Of a stretch of DNA of 5,591 nt, positions 5,064 through 5,591 are shown in pieces. The notes beneath the pieces are model-generated. The model did not search any database. It was not told the origin of the DNA and saw nothing but the letters and a program-made list of their open reading frames with translations. This DNA comes from Acidobacteriota bacterium. Its GTDB lineage: Bacteria > Acidobacteriota > Thermoanaerobaculia > Multivoradales > JAHEKO01. The position numbers and the translations under genes are program-made. The stretch spans positions 1 to 5,591 of the forward strand of contig JAHEKO010000277.1 in NCBI GenBank assembly GCA_024638355.1, in the 5' to 3' direction. How positions within the stretch are numbered: position 1 is the stretch's first letter; each line of letters opens with the position of its first letter.

Positions 5064-5591
5064 GTGAGCGACGCGTCCGAGCTGCATCCGTTGGAGCTCT
5101 CGGCCGCCGAGATGCGGCGGCTCGCAAACGCGGCGTTGGAGCGCATCGTCGCCCACGTCGAGTCGCTGCCCGAGCAGCCGTCGCTGAACGTCGAGGGCGG
5201 AGCCGACCTCGCACGCTCGGTGGCCGAAGTCGACCTGCCCGAGAAGGGCGCGCCCTACGAAGAGCTGCTCGACCTCGTCTTCGACCGCCTGGCGGGCCGT
5301 AGCTTCAATACCGCCGGTCCCGGTTTCGTCGCCTACATTCCGGGCGGCGGGCTCTTCCACGCCGCGGTCGGCGACCTGATCGCCGACAGCCTGAACCGCT
5401 ACGTCACCGTCTTCGCCGCGGCGCCGGGGCTGGTCCAGCTCGAGATCAACGTCGTCCACTGGCTCAAGCGAATGGTCGGTTTTCCGACCGAGGCGGGCGG
5501 CTTCCTGACCACCGGCGGCTCGCTCGCCAACTTCAGCGCCGTCGTCACCGCTCGGCGCGAGAAGCTGCCCGAAGACTTCCTCGACGGCACC
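5064..5591 (+). CDS. PLP-dependent group II decarboxylase, aromatic-L-amino-acid decarboxylase type (3' end outside window)
   Basis: These are the first 176 codons of a fold-type I PLP enzyme, probably about 470-500 residues when complete. After an N-terminal helical swap segment, GPGFVAYIPGGG (85-96) matches the substrate-pocket HPxFxxY/P region. GDLIADSLNRY (103-113) and APGLVQLE (120-127) follow. GGFLTTGGSLANFSAVVTARR occupies 145-165; its TGGSLAN stretch forms the PLP phosphate-binding loop. The catalytic Lys and the PLP-pairing Asp and His are beyond the window. Family members decarboxylate DOPA, tyrosine, tryptophan, phenylalanine or glutamate; some are aldehyde synthases. The substrate cannot be assigned from this part. 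The start is GTG 5064; TTG 5055 in the same frame is an alternative, and no ATG lies upstream in frame. The gene is divergent from the dioxygenase-like gene, 92 bp away. Confidence 0.94.
   Translation, partial: MSDASELHPLELSAAEMRRLANAALERIVAHVESLPEQPSLNVEGGADLARSVAEVDLPEKGAPYEELLDLVFDRLAGRSFNTAGPGFVAYIPGGGLFHAAVGDLIADSLNRYVTVFAAAPGLVQLEINVVHWLKRMVGFPTEAGGFLTTGGSLANFSAVVTARREKLPEDFLDGT

Noticed and set aside
4495..5067. 190-codon plus-strand open frame across the dioxygenase gene
   Set aside because: It is an antisense shadow. The minus strand has a signal peptide and the intradiol dioxygenase motifs, and this frame would run into the decarboxylase start.
1..5591. tRNA, rRNA, CRISPR, insertion sequence, toxin-antitoxin or phage elements
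   Set aside because: I read both strands for cloverleaf-like sequence, repeat-spacer patterns, terminal inverted repeats and transposase or integrase motifs and saw none.

Overview
This 5.6 kb window is GC-rich, tightly packed bacterial chromosome with strongly G/C-biased third codon positions. It holds eight protein genes, two of them cut by the window edges. No RNA gene, insertion sequence, integrase, CRISPR array or phage gene was seen. The mix of a NatA/NatB-type exporter, a PilZ protein, an E. coli-type exonuclease III, a DHH phosphoesterase, an exported intradiol-dioxygenase-like protein and a group II PLP decarboxylase suits a free-living GC-rich Gram-negative such as an Acidobacteriota member. 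That placement is inference only, because no taxonomic marker is present.

Layout. (1) 1-1620, plus strand: the 3' end of an ABC ATPase gene overlaps the start of its permease gene by 11 bp, giving an ABC-2 exporter pair. (2) 1632-2364, minus strand: a two-gene unit, transcribed right to left, encodes a small unrecognised exported protein and then a PilZ (c-di-GMP receptor) protein. It converges on the permease gene with 11 bp between stops. (3) 2365-2664: a 300-bp divergent intergenic region, the longest gene-free stretch. It contains a tandem AAAAAACGGYGG repeat and a hairpin that reads as an intrinsic terminator on the minus strand. (4) 2665-4408, plus strand: exonuclease III, then a DHH/DHHA1 phosphoesterase 79 bp downstream. 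(5) 4414-4971, minus strand: an exported intradiol-dioxygenase-like protein, tail to tail with the DHH gene with 5 bp between stops; a 9-bp tandem duplication carries both stop codons. (6) 5064 to the window end, plus strand: the N-terminal 176 residues of an aromatic-amino-acid-decarboxylase-type PLP enzyme, divergent from the dioxygenase gene across 92 bp.

How the genes fit together. The ABC pair is a functional unit, and the PilZ gene with its upstream partner is probably an operon. Exonuclease III and the DHH protein may share a nucleic-acid repair or turnover role, but position is the only support. The divergent decarboxylase and catechol-dioxygenase-like genes could be linked through aromatic amines, which is speculation. 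Most of the window looks like ordinary chromosomal gene content and no clearly new defence or mobile system is visible. The most useful unexplained signals are the orphan minus-strand terminator upstream of exonuclease III, the TANNNT boxes 5-7 nt before three genes that lack a convincing Shine-Dalgarno sequence (possible leaderless genes), and the two-gene PilZ unit.
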